In this document: positions 52,430-64,000 of the stretch, piece after piece
How positions within the stretch are numbered: the stretch's first letter is position 1
How the letters are laid out: every line of letters begins with the position of its first letter
From: Smallanthus sonchifolius
Lineage: Eukaryota > Streptophyta > Magnoliopsida > Asterales > Asteraceae
Assembly (NCBI GenBank): GCA_023525975.1
Contig: CM042023.1
Span: 19,269,501 to 19,333,500 of the forward strand
DNA: 64,000 bases
Direction of reading: 5' to 3'
The notes under the pieces: model-generated
The model's database searches: none
Seen by the model: the letters and a program-made list of their open reading frames with translations, nothing else
Told to the model about the DNA's origin: nothing
Position numbers and translations under genes: made by a program

Positions 52430-52774
52430 TAGGGATGATAATGGGTCGGGTTTAGATAATCCCAACCCCATACCCGATTATAAAAGTTTGTCCCATACCG
52501 GCCCAAAACCCGTCGGGTTTCTATCGGGTAACTACCTGTCGGGTATCGGGTATGCTCGCGGGTTTCGGGTAAACCCGTTAATTTGTAAAAAATAGCCGTT
52601 GGGTATACTTGACCCAAAACCTGTCGGGTATCTACCGGGTATATATAAAAATTGTAAATAAAATAAAAAAGAAAGAAAGAAAATCATGTCGAGGATATAC
52701 CCGACCCCATACCCATCCCGAATGTTTTGGGTTTCGGGTTTTCTCATCGGTTTCGGGTTTCATTGTCATCCTTA
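52430..52774. mobile_element. hAT MITE, 345 bp, 8-bp TSD TTGGGCAC
   Basis: TAGGGATGATAATG (52430) and CATTGTCATCCTTA (ending 52774) are inverted with two mismatches. TTGGGCAC is duplicated at 52422-52429 and 52775-52782. The body is full of CGGGTTTCGGGT motifs in both directions, from the subterminal repeats. Overlapping ORFs are artefacts. Confidence 0.92.
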
Positions 52775-52782
52775 TTGGGCAC

Positions 52783-53667
52783 TCAGTTATAGAGCTCCGT
52801 TTATCATCTTTCACACTATCACATCATGCTCCATAAATCTCGATCTCAATACCTTATCACCTTCAAAGAAAAGCTATATTATTCTCACGCCGGAGGCTGA
52901 TCGCAGGAGATTCCCTCCTGTGGTGAGACTAACGATGTTTTCATCTTAACATGTAACTGAAGCAGTCGATTTAACCAGGAACGTCAAGACCCTCACTCTG
53001 ACCAACATTTGTTGTAGCAACAATATGTATACAGCTTATACTCATAGTTGATATATTATTCAATGAACTTAAAAACACGTGCTAATCAAGTGATTACTTT
53101 TAAAAAGAGTCACCTAATAAAAACATCAATTTTCATGACATGTTTTATTATATGTGACAAAAAAAAACAAGTTTAAGGCACATTTGTCGTAATTAATACC
53201 ACTTGAGCATAGAACAAAGATGTTTATTCGAAAGTGACATGATTTAAAGGTTTAGAAGTTAGTTTAACTCTTTGATGCTACTTAATAATTATTATCATAT
53301 CATTATTTATCTAAGTTACTCCCACCCGAAACAAGCGTGTACGATTTAACCCCTTTTTTTACCAGCAATCGCCAATCGGGTTCTATGTGTTTCTTTATAA
53401 CAGAAGTACAGAACCCGATTTATTGGCTATAAACGGAGTACTCTCACTTTCTTCGGCACGTCAAGATTTTATGCAATCCTTTGTTTTATCAGTTTTTGGT
53501 TAACAAATAAAATTATTAGAATGTAATGTTGATATTTGTATTTGATTATCTTCTCGATATGAGCTGCCTTATTCCCTCGGTTTATGAGATTACCCTATGC
53601 ATATAGTCATATAGTATCTATTGTGGTTGCATTTAAGAAGAACGGGTGTAGAGGGTGTAGTTGCAAG
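52783..53667. promoter_or_regulatory. Upstream region of the MYB gene
   Basis: No coding signal recognised. It holds the presumed promoter; I can support only the TATA box at its end. Confidence 0.5.
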
Positions 53668-53675
53668 TATATAAA
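53668..53675 (+). promoter_or_regulatory. TATA box of the MYB gene
   Basis: TATATAAA, 149 bp before the ATG, which leaves room for a ~115-bp 5' UTR. Confidence 0.7.
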
Positions 53676-53823
53676 GGGGACCTCACTGGGTATACTATTT
53701 TCTCCTTTGAAATTCAAAGCCAAATCAAAATACCGCCGGAGTAAGGCGGTAATAAGGCGGATCACGACGGTCTTGTTCTTCGTTTCATTCTGATATAGAA
53801 GTCTAGATCAACAAGACAAGAAA

Positions 53824-55117
53824 ATGGGACGATCTCCATGTTGCGATAAGGTAGGATTGAAGAAAGGACCGTGGACTCCTGAAGAAGATCAGAAGCTCTT
53901 AGCTTATATTGAAGAACACGGCCATGGAAGCTGGCGCGCTTTGCCTACGAAAGCTGGTTTTACTTCTTTTACTCGGTTCTTTTATAAATACCTTGTATGA
54001 TCATATAAAATGTTGATTGAAAAACATGAAACAGGATTGCAAAGATGTGGGAAAAGTTGTAGGTTACGATGGACGAATTATCTTCGACCTGATATTAAGA
54101 GAGGCAAATTTACTATTCAAGAAGAACAAACTATCATTCAACTTCATGCTCTATTGGGAAATAGGTATTGTGATTTCTAGCTAGTTTTTGGAGCTAAATT
54201 ATGTGTTTAGAGACAATTTAGAGAGTTATTATACTATGTTTGTGATTAGGTGGTCAGCGATAGCAACTCACCTTCCTAAAAGAACAGATAATGAGATCAA
54301 GAACTACTGGAACACTCATCTCAAGAAGAAGTTGACTAAAATGGGGATTGATCCAATTAGCCACAAGCCGAAAAATGATACCCTTTTGTGTGGTGATGAC
54401 CAGTCGAAGAGTGTGGCTAACTTGAGTCACATGGCCCAGTGGGAGAGTGCTCGGCTCGAGGCTGAAGCCAGATTGGTCAAGCAATCTAGGCTTCGATGCA
54501 CAAACCCTATTGAAAAGATGGTGGGATCAGCTGAATCCTCGCCAGGTTATAAATTGTTAGCGCCTGTATCTGGGGCGCCAACTAGGTGTCTTGATATATT
54601 GAAGGCGTGGAATAGGGTTTGGGGCAACAAAAACAATGACGTCAGTGGTGGGAATGGAAACGGAGATTTGGAATCACCAACCTCCACGATTTCCACCACT
54701 GGCGTAAGAGAAAGTTCCAATAACTTTTTCGAGTTTGTTGGCCGGAACTCTTCGGGATCTTGTGACGATGGAAACACGGGTGAAGAATGTGACGAGGAAT
54801 GGGAACGCAAAGATGAAAATCAATTGGCAAATTCCATTCCAGGGTTCAATGGAATTAGCATAAATAACCAGAACGATGACAACAACAACAACCGGCAAAA
54901 CATGCCTGGTGGCAATTTCCTAGAGAGTTTTACGGATCTTCTATTGAGCAGTTCAGGAACTAGTAATCATCGTAATCTTGAAGCCAGTGGCGAGTCAAAC
55001 GTTGCTCTCGAACCTAATGGAGTCAACAACGGTTACTACGAGGACAATAACAAGAATTATTGGAATAACATTCTTGATTTGGTGAATTCTTCACTACAAG
55101 ATCCACCTCTCTTTTAG
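53824..55117 (+). CDS. MIXTA-like R2R3-MYB transcription factor (subgroup 9)
   Basis: Three exons: 53824-53956, 54035-54164 and 54250-55117, with GT/AG introns at the two classic R2R3-MYB positions (A-G|LQRC and N-R|W). 376 residues. N-terminus MGRSPCCDKVGLKKGPWTPE; R2 about residues 14-61 and R3 about 67-112 with the spaced Trp residues (Phe in place of the first R3 Trp, as usual). After R3 comes HLKKKLTKMGIDP and the subgroup-9 signature AQWESARLEAEARLV. The C-terminus is Asn/Ser-rich and ends NILDLVNSSLQDPPLF. Subgroup 9 (MIXTA, MYB16, MYB106) controls epidermal cell shape, cuticle and trichomes in the nucleus. Lengths and motifs fit an intact gene. Which subgroup-9 paralog it is cannot be told from this window. 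Confidence 0.95.
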
Positions 55118-55630
55118 AAAATTAACTCATTCGTGTTCTTTTTTATTCGTTTTTTCGACCAAATCAATCGCTTAATCAGGTTTCAGACGATTGCAAGTGT
55201 GTTGTAAGAAACATGTCGGGTTTTTAGTTTTTTTTTAGTTTTCTAATAGTTTAATGATGTAATAGTTACTATTAAAAACCTTTTAATCATCTCATAATTA
55301 TATTATCGATTACTCGAGTCTGAAATGATTTTAAAACAACTTTTTTTTATGAATTCTTTTTTAGAAAAATTACTTTAGTTCAAAATGGTGTTTAATTTCG
55401 ACTTTAATGCTTCTATTGTACTTGTACTCGTTTTTCCTTTACTTTCACATGCATTGCTTTCCATTATTTAGTCGTATTAAAGGATACCGAAAGAAAACAC
55501 AAGGACCATTGGATATACAATTATAAAAATATGAATATGTAGTTGATAAATCTTTTTAATAATACACAATAAGATCATAAATTATAAAATTAAGTTTATT
55601 AATTTCTTTTACCTACTTTTACAAAAATGT
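55118..55630 (+). other. MYB 3' UTR and downstream flank
   Basis: Parts (55404-55450 and 55530-55620) are duplicated at 5760-6060. ATAAA-type polyadenylation signals are plentiful, so the exact end is uncertain. Confidence 0.6.
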
Positions 55631-56179
55631 ATAACAAAGTGTCTACAAGATGCAACAAAAACTTGTTTGGATTGAATTATAAAATATATATTTTTGTTTT
55701 TCTATAAAATGTTATAACCTCTATTTTTTTATCTTAAAAGAGAACAAAATGTTTATTGTCTTCTTCTATTTCTGATGATAAATATGTAAGTGACAATAAT
55801 TTCTTATTTATGACATTTATAATATAATAATAATAATAATAACAACAAAATAATATTGATGAATTATTATAAGTGCATTTATAGTTCGGATGGGATTGAA
55901 GGCATTTATAGCTGTTAGTTTCACGTCATATTCTACATATTCAATAAAAATCCAAAGGGATATCTTATTTTTTAAGTACAAAAAGTTCCAACTTTTAAAT
56001 TTTTATAATATAACGTGCATGACGTTTAGAAATATATCCTGGTATATATGTATTTATTATAACACTATATATAACAACAAAGACATAAAGTTTACGGAGT
56101 TAAATTTATAATTATATTATATATCTTCTCTTAAGTGAGAAAATTAATTTAATTTACGTCTATCTTATAATTTTTAAAC
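55631..56179. other. AT-rich intergenic, no gene seen
   Basis: Contains an AAT-repeat run near 55818-55840. Confidence 0.6.
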
Positions 56180-56275
56180 ATTGTGATCAATTGGTAAAGA
56201 CACATGTCTCTTAGATAGTAGGTTTCAGGTTCAAACCTAAGCAATTAACTAGTTTAGAATTATTTGTATAAAGTA
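56180..56275 (+). mobile_element. tRNA-related SINE-like sequence
   Basis: GATCAATTGGTAAAGACAC resembles box A and CAGGTTCAAACCTAAG has a good box B 45 bp later. No acceptor stem. Confidence 0.45.
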
Positions 56276-57026
56276 AAGTAGAAATAACATTTGTCGTTAA
56301 AAAACAAAGATCGAGAAGCACAACTTCATATGTTAGCCTCTCATACATATAATGTAACATTTGAATGTTCAAACTGATTAATATTATCTGTTTTTTTGTT
56401 ATATGGATTGGGACTTTCTAGGAGGTCACTTTTGTTCAACTCTTATCCATACGTGTTTAACTACGAATCTCTCTTCTCACGTCTATGTAAAATATATTAG
56501 TGGTATTTGAGGTCAGACATTCGTTATAAGGAACCATTTGGAAATATTATTAAGTAATAATGTATCATTTTAAATATTATTAAGTAATAATGTATCATTT
56601 TAAACTGAGTAATTATTTAGGGACATAGTAATAAATACACAAAAATAAAATAGGAAACATACTTGTACTAGAGCACGATATTGTAATGGGCCGCTTTTAC
56701 GGGTGAGTAAAATCTTCATTTTATAAAAAGCATTTAATAGAAAACAGAGAAAGAGTTAAATTGAAGACTCCGATCACATGAAGTGGGATTCCAAAGTCTT
56801 CCAAACAAATATGGCCCCTACTTTTAAAACACTTAAAATTTAGTGGGGTTTATCCAATAAATTCTTTTAAAAGGTATTAATGATTTAGATACATAATACG
56901 TATTAATTATTTAGGTTTTCTTTTAATATTGTTTTCCAAGATTAATTTGAGGATTTTGGTTTAGAATCCATTATATATGGTAAAACTTTATTATTCAAAG
57001 GAGTTTGTTTGAAACAAAGATGGTAT
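56276..57026. other. Intergenic, no gene seen
   Basis: A 27-bp direct repeat (ATATTATTAAGTAATAATGTATCATTTTAAA) lies near 56543-56603. Confidence 0.6.
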
Positions 57027-57035
57027 TTAGTTTAT

Positions 57036-57792
57036 GAGTTAACCGCCAAAATGAACATTTTGAATAAGAAAATTAGTGTACATTGACTTTTAAAACTTAA
57101 AATATATTCAAATCCAAAATGAACCAATAGGATTCTAACATGTAAGTTAAAACCAATTTGGAGGGTCAAGAAAATGCGTCACGTGTCAATCATTGAGCAT
57201 GTCCACGTTTATTTTGCCGGCTAAATTGTAGCACGTATCTCTTGTAACGGCTTCACCATAACCGGCTAAATAAAAAACAAATGAATTAATGCCACGTGTC
57301 ATTTAATAGCCCTTTGTTTTAAATTTGGGGCTAAATTGTAGCTCGTATCTCTTGTAACGGCTTAACCATAGCCGGCTAAATCAAAAACCAATGAAATGAT
57401 GTCACGTGTCATTTAATAGCCCTTTGTTTTAAATCTGGGGGCTACAACGTAGACGGGAGCCTAACATATAGCCGTCAATTTTAAATTTGACGGCTATAAT
57501 GTAGCAGCCGGTTTTTTTCTGCCACGTGGCATCATTTCATTCATCGTTGACTTGGCCGGCTAGGGTGAAGCATTTGGTTGAGTTAACAGCTACAATTTAG
57601 CCGGCAAAATATACATGGACATGCTCCATGATTGACACGTGGTCAGATTTTCTTGAGCCTCCAAATTGGTTTTAACTTACATGTCAGAATTCTATTGTTT
57701 CGTTTTGAATTTGGATATTTTTTTAAGTTTCAAAAGTCAATATATATTTTGTCAATTTTCTTGGTCAAAGTGTTTATTTTGGCATTTTTCTC
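57036..57792. mobile_element. Long-TIR MULE MITE, 757 bp, 9-bp TSD
   Basis: TTAGTTTAT is duplicated exactly at 57027-57035 and 57793-57801. About 200-bp arms are inverted (ends GAGTTAACCGCCAAAATG and its mirror; inner block TTTTGCCGGCTAAATTGTAGC on both sides). Non-coding. It contains a diverged tandem duplication. Confidence 0.9.
57225..57441. repeat. ~108-bp tandem duplication inside the MULE MITE
   Basis: CTAAATTGTAGC(A/T)CGTATCTCTTG...CACGTGTCATTTAATAGCCC occurs twice, at about 57225 and 57333. Confidence 0.85.
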
Positions 57793-57850
57793 TTAGTTTA
57801 TTAGTGATAGCAAATTGAATCGAGTCTTAAGAGTTAAGAGTGGGGTGTAA

Positions 57851-58151
57851 GAGCATTCCCATCTCTTTCTCCATCCCCATCTCTATAATTACACTAAAAA
57901 TCACTACCTTTTCTCTCTCCTTTCAATTAAATAATACTTTTTTTATACCTTTATCATTACCTTTTCTCTCTCCTCCACTCACAACCACTTCAAAAAATAT
58001 TAAAAAATTTATGCAGGTGAACAGTATTTTTCCCAAATATACAAAAAATTTATATATTTTCTCTCTCCTCCACTCACAACCACTTTAAATCACTCCCTAA
58101 AATATAGAAAACACCACTCACAAAAATATGGAGACACTGATGTGAATGCTC
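57851..58151. mobile_element. Tourist-like MITE, 301 bp, TAA TSD
   Basis: GAGCATTCCCATC (57851) and GATGTGAATGCTC (ending 58151) are inverted with one mismatch, flanked by TAA on both sides. The body has two copies of TTTTCTCTCTCCTCCACTCACAACCACTT. Confidence 0.9.
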
Positions 58152-58154
58152 TAA

Positions 58155-59162
58155 TCTGTAACATCTCTTTCATTCCTAACACATTATCTCTCTTTCACAT
58201 CAGTATCATATTACTTTTCTCATTTTATCCTTAAATCATCTCTAAAATATTTGGGTTGTACATTGAGTTAGGCTACTTGTACATTAGTTCAGTTTTCACT
58301 CGTTACTCTCAGCTTGGTCATGCCGCTCATCCCTATACAGCATGCGCACAACATTGGGTGGGGCGGTGTTCCTTTGCGGTACCATGGTCCACCTCAGCTT
58401 GCCGTTGCCTAAACCACACCTTATTCTAAAAACTTTTCACATCTTATTTTCCATCTCTATTTCTATATGTTTTTTATTATTTATTTCTCTTTCTTTCATT
58501 TACTATCTTAACTACTAATATTTTGTCTTATTATCTTGTTCTTCTAAAATTGATTTCTAATATATTTTATTTGGTCTAGTTTCATGGGATACCTCAAAGA
58601 TGACATTTTTCTTTATGAATGGGTCAAACGCACTTAGGCAATTAGATTTCTTTGTAGATGCTAATCTACTTTCATTCCAATGAGATTTCATTTATAATAT
58701 TTAAAAACACAAAACACCAAACCAAAATTTACCTATGTGTCACTAATTTGATAGAGAAACCCTGGAAATTTACATGTGATTGTGTTGTTTCAGTGCATCG
58801 ACAATTACCTTCGCTACACTCCTCATTGCAGTCGTCACATAAACCCTTAAAATTAGATATGCCTCCAACTGAGTAGTTCTGACCCTAACTCATCTGTATT
58901 TTGCGGGATGTTTTGGGGTTTTACTTATGAAGAATAGGAATGGTAGGAATCCCTATTTTCCCCCCTAAATTTTGAGGAAAAAACATGGATAGCTAGGGAA
59001 GCTGATGAGAGTGCTCTATTCTCATGATCTAATCCGATCAAGTAACATATGCACAAAATTAACCGTACATAATAACTACTCCTTATATATGGGAAAGATA
59101 CTATTGTTCTGTGGTGACACTATATCAAAATTCTCTAAATAACATCTATATAATAGAATAAA
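58155..59162. other. Intergenic, no supported gene
   Basis: GATGAGAGTGCTCT near 58999 resembles the right end of the preceding MITE type, without a partner. No coding signal. Confidence 0.5.
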
Positions 59163-60480
59163 CTAGTGATTTACCAGGCGCTTCGCGGCCGTCGCGCGTC
59201 GCGACAACGGACGCTAAACAGGTTCGAACTTAAAAAAAAAAAGTTAAACCGTTGAGTAAATCAAAGTCTTTGAAAACATAAAAAAACGGACACCAAACGG
59301 CTTCGAAACTTTATAAAAAAAAGCTAAACCGTTTAATAAATCAAAGTCTTTGAAGAGCAACGCGTGTTGCAGTGCGTAAACTCGTGCGTCACAATACATA
59401 AAAAAGCAAAACACTTAATAGAACGTTGATAATATTAAAGATATTATGTAGTAAAACGAAACCATTAAAAAAATTATAGTGTACGAAATAAATAAACGTT
59501 TTCACAACTTATATAAAAAGGGAAACATTTGCGAAACCCACGCGTTGTAGTTAAATAGTTAGTAACATTAAAACAAAATTATAAAAAAACCGTAACTAAA
59601 TTGTTAAATAATTTAACCGTAAAAAAGTTATAAAGCGAAACCGTTCGAAAAAAGAAAGAGTTAAAAAAGTTTATCACGAAGTTGTACGTTAGTGCTTAAA
59701 CAACTTGTACACTAACACGCGCAACTCCGTTTTAAAAGAAATTTACAACAAAACATAGATAAAAACAAATTCGTCGCAAAGGTATATTCGAAATTTTATA
59801 TATAAATAAAAAAATAAATAAAAAAGGAAAAGTCTTTTTTAAGAAAAAGTGTGTGTATGGATAGACAGAAAAAGACAAAAAGAAGCTTGTGCATTGAGAA
59901 CTTGTAAGTTATTCTATATTGCTTTAAAAATTATGAATTAAAAACATAAATAAAAAGGGAAAAGTCTTTTTAAGAAAAAGTGTGTGTATAGAGAGACAGA
60001 AAAAGACATAAAGAAGCCTGTGGATTGAAAACTTCTAAGTTATGCAATATTGCTTTGTCATATGGGTTTTGCATGCCCGCGGGAAGCGGCGAGGCGTTTG
60101 CAACGGTGACTCTCCTTTTAAACGTCAGTTGCGACGGAGTCGTTGATAATATTCGAAAACATGGACCAGATCGGATGTGGATAAAATTTATACCGAAAAG
60201 TAGATAAAAATAAGCATGACGCAACGGTATATTCGTAGTGTACAAAAACATAATATTTTAAAAGACTCAAATCCACGCGTTGAGTCGTAGACACTGATAA
60301 TATTCGAAACTTAATTAAAAACAAAAAAGAAAAACAAAACCGTGACGTAAACACACACATTATGGCCGGGGAGTTGCTAACATAAAAAAATTTCACATCA
60401 AAGCGTAGATAGAAGTCATAGAAGGCACGTTTTGAAAGACGTATGAAGCCTCTACATATCGATTGTGAATATAAAAATAT
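59163..60480 (-). mobile_element. Helitron-like element, 3' end at 59163
   Basis: On the minus strand a GC-rich hairpin (GTCGCG-ACG-CGCGAC) and a second GC-rich stem precede GGTAAATCACTAG at 59163. The body contains two internal duplications: AAACCGTT(G/T)A(G/A)TAAATCAAAGTCTTTGAA at ~59247 and ~59327, and a 130-bp period copy of AAAAGTCTTTTTAAGAAAAAGTGTGTGTA at ~59826 and ~59957. The right boundary is a guess. No Rep/helicase. Confidence 0.4.
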
Positions 60481-61549
60481 AGTTAAAAAAGCATGTCGAA
60501 CCCGGTTCCTTTTTTAATAAAAGTTACGTTGAAACATAATAAAACTTTAGACGTTTTGTGGTCAGTATACAAAAAAATGAAACGAAACTTTATTGTCAAT
60601 TTACAAAAAAGTAAACGTTTGGGGTCAACTTGCAAGAAATCAAACTTTAGTGTCAATTTCTAAAAACTTTAAACTTCACTATCCCTACTCAATTTAAAAA
60701 GTAAACATGTCCCATATTATCGTAAACAAAAAAAGAATAAAAAAATGAAGATATATTAAGTCAAAAAATAAATTAATTGTTGGGTTGAGAAATAAATAAT
60801 AAAAGTTGATAAAATTTGATAAATATGAAACAGTCCAGATTTGACTATTCAAATGGTAGTGGGTGCTGGTGACATCATCAAAACAATGGAGAGTTGTACA
60901 AATTGCATAAATTGTTTCATACTTGCCTTTTTGTAAGTAATGGAATATGATATCTCTTAATTTGGGTCGACGCTAACAAATCATCTTTCACTCAAAATCT
61001 CTTAAAGTCGATCGTTATCAGAGGAGCTTACTCTTTTCTAGTGGTGACCCAAAACAAATTTGTACGGGGTTGGTTTTTTTTATGCTCAGATGTCTCTTAA
61101 CTTGACGTCCGGATTGTTGGTTTGGGTAAGGTAGGATCAGATCACATAATAATGATAACTTGTCATTACAACCGGTAAAACTAAGAACTACAATGAGATT
61201 TTAGAGGTAATCACTACTACAAAAAGGTAACGAACCATTCCATAACCGTTTTAGGAAGAATAACTTAACTACTTAATTGAATTCGATACTCGTTTTTTAA
61301 TGCAACGTGTATAGAGTGATGTTTTTTTAAAGAAGTTTAAAAATCTTGGGTCTCAAGGGTCGATTCCTCCATGTAAATATGTATGTATACAAATTTAATC
61401 CAATGATCAAACACAGTTGCCTTGTTATTCATTTATTCGTGCTTCAATATTCATTCCTCTATGTAAATGTAAATGTATACGATTGATATACAAATACATA
61501 TACCTATTTAGTATAATTTCTTACATTAAACTTTGTTTACCAAAAATAG
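60481..61549. other. Intergenic, no gene seen
   Basis: AT-rich. No supported element or ORF. Confidence 0.55.
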
Positions 61550-61740
61550 ATTAAGGTACACGGATAGTCCCGTGGTTTTTAAAATTTTGGATTTGGTCCA
61601 TAAGTATGAAAAAGTACACATATAGTCCAAACTTTTGCACACACATAACGCATTTGGTTCTCAACTTGGATGGGGGTTATATTTTTCTGTTAAGTGTGTG
61701 TGAAATGACGAAAACACCCTTATCCCTTACATTAAAAAAA
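61550..61740. mobile_element. Possible left arm of a long-TIR MULE MITE
   Basis: GTACACGGATAGTCCCGTGG...GGATTTGGTCC...AACGCATTTGGTT has the style of long-TIR elements such as 14919-15363. The right arm would lie beyond the window. Confidence 0.35.
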
Positions 61741-61895
61741 ACCTAGTTGGCAAACCACTTAACCACCACCACTACACCATGGAACCACCACCACCGCTCC
61801 TACAACCACCGCGCAGGCAACAACCACCACCACCTCTCTCTCTCTCTCCCCTAACCTTAGACCCGTCAGCGACCCCCTCTTCTTCTTTCGCCGCC
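61741..61895. repeat. ACC-rich and CT-rich low-complexity DNA
   Basis: Imperfect (ACC)n then (CT)n just before the LTR. Confidence 0.7.
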
Positions 61896-63614
61896 TGATA
61901 TGTCATAAATTATGCATATTTTACATGCATAACTATCCTCATATTCATCACAATTGTAGACAAAATGATTGGAATTGATATTTAATCTATTCAATTGTGT
62001 TACAACAGGATAATTGACCTTGGTTTGCAAAAACATGAATAAATCACTCAAAATCAAGGAGAAATCAGTATTTGGAAGTCAATTGAACGAACCTGGACCT
62101 AGAAAGTCAAAGAAGAAAGTCAAAAGTCAACAGGGAGCAGAAGTAGGCCAATGCACGGCCGTGCAAAGGCCAAAACTGCCCCCGTACTCCCCAAAGCTGC
62201 CAAATTCTTTCACGTGCAAGAAAAGGGTGCTTTACACGCCCGTGCAATACAATGCACGGCCGTGCATTGCCCAAATCTCAGCCTATAAATAGCAAGCTCA
62301 TTCCAAGCATTTAGGTGTCCAGATTCGAGGGTTGTGAAGGCCCTAGTGCTCTGTTAGAGTCGGAACTCTCTCGGTCTTGGTCCGTTTTTAGCTTTTCTTT
62401 GTTTATTTTATGTTTTTAGTATTGTAATATGGAATGATTTTCTTATTCAAGTAAACAAGAAGCAACCTATACCCACTCTCCCTTGGTGTTGGATGACTTC
62501 TACACATGATCTAAGGGTTAGTGAAGTCACTTGTATGGTCATTCGTGACTAGTCTTCTTGCGTTACTTGGGTTAGTTGATCTTTGTTTAATTAATGAACT
62601 ATTTTTAGTATGTTATGTTCTTAAAGTCTTTCCTTTAATCTATCTTAAAATGACAAGAATAAGTGATCTTTAAACCAACTTAATAATCTTAAATCTTGTG
62701 AGTTTCTTAAGTAAAACTTCTTGTTTGGAAGCTCATTCGAGTTTCTACGGTCTTTATACAAATCTTGGTGCTACCAACGACCGGGTTAGTATAGATTTAA
62801 TCTTATGGGTTGATTGGAGGTTTGGGTATTCAACGAGTCGTTCGAGTTCTACCTGGACCTTGTGGTTCGTGTCGGTATTACTTTACTTCTCTTGTGATAG
62901 CTTGCAGAGGACTTCTAGCGGGAGCCATGAAGCTTGATCTTGAGAATGAAAGTTTTATTTATTTAAAATAATATTACAAGTAAAGACAACTATTTTAAGA
63001 GTATAAATTGTTAGGTTTGAGCGTTCATAAAGTAGCTTTGGAGAGAGTTGCGCATTCTGGCTTTCCAAAAGAAGTTACACGACTTGATGTACATCAGTCA
63101 AGAGGATAATTTTAGTCCGGATAATAATTCACAGGACATCCTACGAACTTGAGACCCCGTTAGGATCCCGGGAGTTATTAGGAGCAGTTGGCCGACCGTA
63201 TCCACTGTTCCGTTATGAAATACTAACTCCCATATCGAAAGGGTTAGTACTATTAACTTTGACCAACCGTATTAAGATACAACATTAATTAACAAACGAT
63301 AACAACCCGAGTCACACCTTGAATGAAAATTACTTTTCATTTTCCTTTTTCCTTCCTTTAAACAAAACCCTTTTTCCAACTTATTATCCAAGTCAGACAA
63401 TAACGAGAGTTGAGTAAGGAATTTATGTCCATGGTTCTATACTTGGTTCTTACCCAAACTATATTACACTATGATAGGTACACTTGCCTATTGTGTGTTT
63501 TAAGTTGAAGTAATTATCATTTTAATTTATAAATTTAAAACCTGATTTTGTGTAACTCTAAACCAAAGAACAGTATATGTATATGTATAAATTGTATCTC
63601 TTGTATTCGCATCA
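61896..63614 (+). mobile_element. Athila/Tat-like gypsy LTR, cut off by window end or solo
   Basis: Starts TGATATGTCATAAATTATGC and ends GTATTCGCATCA. It is followed by TTTTTGGTGCCATTACC at 63617, a C-to-T/G-to-A version of the TTTTTGGCGCCGTTGCC primer region typical of Athila/Tat elements. It contains GCACGGCCGTGC palindromes twice (near 62154 and 62254). The partner LTR is not in the window. An ORF at 62014 inside has no domain. Confidence 0.6.
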
Positions 63615-63616
63615 AG

Positions 63617-63640
63617 TTTTTGGTGCCATTACCAACGGGT
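63617..63640 (+). other. Primer-site region of the Athila/Tat-like element
   Basis: TTTTTGGTGCCATTACCAAC; three transitions relative to the consensus I recall suggest methylation-driven decay. Confidence 0.55.
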
Positions 63641-64000
63641 GTATATTTATATAACCATCTCTGGCGACTTCATCTCCCCCTCTGTTTTCTGGCTTCTCCC
63701 ACTGCACCAACGCCCCACTGCACCTAATACCACCGTCTCCTCGAACCCCCTCATGGATGTTTTCACATTTCACATTCTCTCTCCTCTTTCTCTCACCAGC
63801 GATCGCCACCACTACATTCATCTAGGGTTTCAATCGGTGATGAACATGTCGAAAAATCTATCAAAAAAACGAGATCTGTAGACGTTGTGGTTCAAGTTCT
63901 CTGTGGCCGGCGGAATACGAGATCAAGGGTGGGATCGTCGAAAAAAGTTGTGGCCGGCGGTGGATAGGGGTGAGGAGGAAGTCGATGAGGGTGTGGGTGC
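63641..64000. other. Window end, pyrimidine-rich then G-rich, no gene called
   Basis: ORFs here lack domains. GGCCGGCGG motifs near 63906 and 63954 recur. It may be retroelement leader or interior of the element whose arm starts at 61550. Confidence 0.4.

Noticed and set aside
52430..52774. Telomere-like CGGGTTT repeats
   Set aside because: They are not TTTAGGG and lie within a MITE with clear ends and target duplication.
53340..53560. Possible extra 5' exon of the MYB gene
   Set aside because: R2R3-MYB genes of this subgroup start at MGRSPCC, the ATG at 53824 has a TATA box at a fitting distance, and no splice-competent upstream exon is visible.
61741..61860. Proline/Thr-rich protein from ACC repeats
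   Set aside because: Low-complexity DNA with no conserved frame or start.

Overview
This is a TE-dense, AT-rich eudicot nuclear DNA window. Asteraceae is the most likely family, judged from repeat style; this is inference, because no marker fixes the species. The support is spliced plant genes (a MIXTA-like R2R3-MYB and a UGT708-type glycosyltransferase relic) plus plant Ty1/copia, Ty3/gypsy, hAT, MULE, PIF/Harbinger, Helitron, LINE and SINE sequences. No bacterial operon, CRISPR array, rRNA or convincing tRNA gene is present.

Layout. 1-6.1 kb: AT-rich relic DNA with an Au-SINE 3' end, a near-perfect 161-bp foldback and a relic of the 3' end of a MYB gene. 6.15-11.9 kb: a UGT708-like pseudogene broken by a gag-only LTR element (6478-10070) and by a 764-bp hAT MITE with a perfect 8-bp target duplication. 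12-16.2 kb: LINE tail, foldback MULE-MITE, small Helitron. 16.2-19.1 kb: a hAT transposon whose transposase has two in-frame stops. 19.2-24.3 kb: a MULE with a decayed transposase, a convergent second ORF and long subterminal motif arrays. 24.5-28 kb: captured-exon region ending in a Helitron-like 3' hairpin. 28-30.9 kb: Helitron and LINE relics. 30.9-41.9 kb: a three-layer nest, Harbinger-type MITE > minisatellite > young Ty3/gypsy element with an extra ORF upstream of gag. 42.8-48.4 kb: a copia element with identical LTRs. 48.5-52.8 kb: internally deleted Harbinger, Tourist-like and hAT MITEs, SINE. 53.7-55.1 kb: the only intact host gene, a subgroup-9 (MIXTA/MYB16/MYB106-like) R2R3-MYB with three exons. 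55-64 kb: intergenic DNA with MITEs, a Helitron end and an Athila/Tat-like LTR cut by the window end.

Working together. The only functional host gene I can support is the MYB. Its last exon and downstream flank recur at about 5.6-6.1 kb, so a larger or duplicated MIXTA locus was probably pulled apart by TE insertion. The UGT is dead. The copia element and, apart from one in-frame stop near the gag start, the gypsy element look recently active. Target-site duplications were located for many elements, so the insertion history can be read directly.
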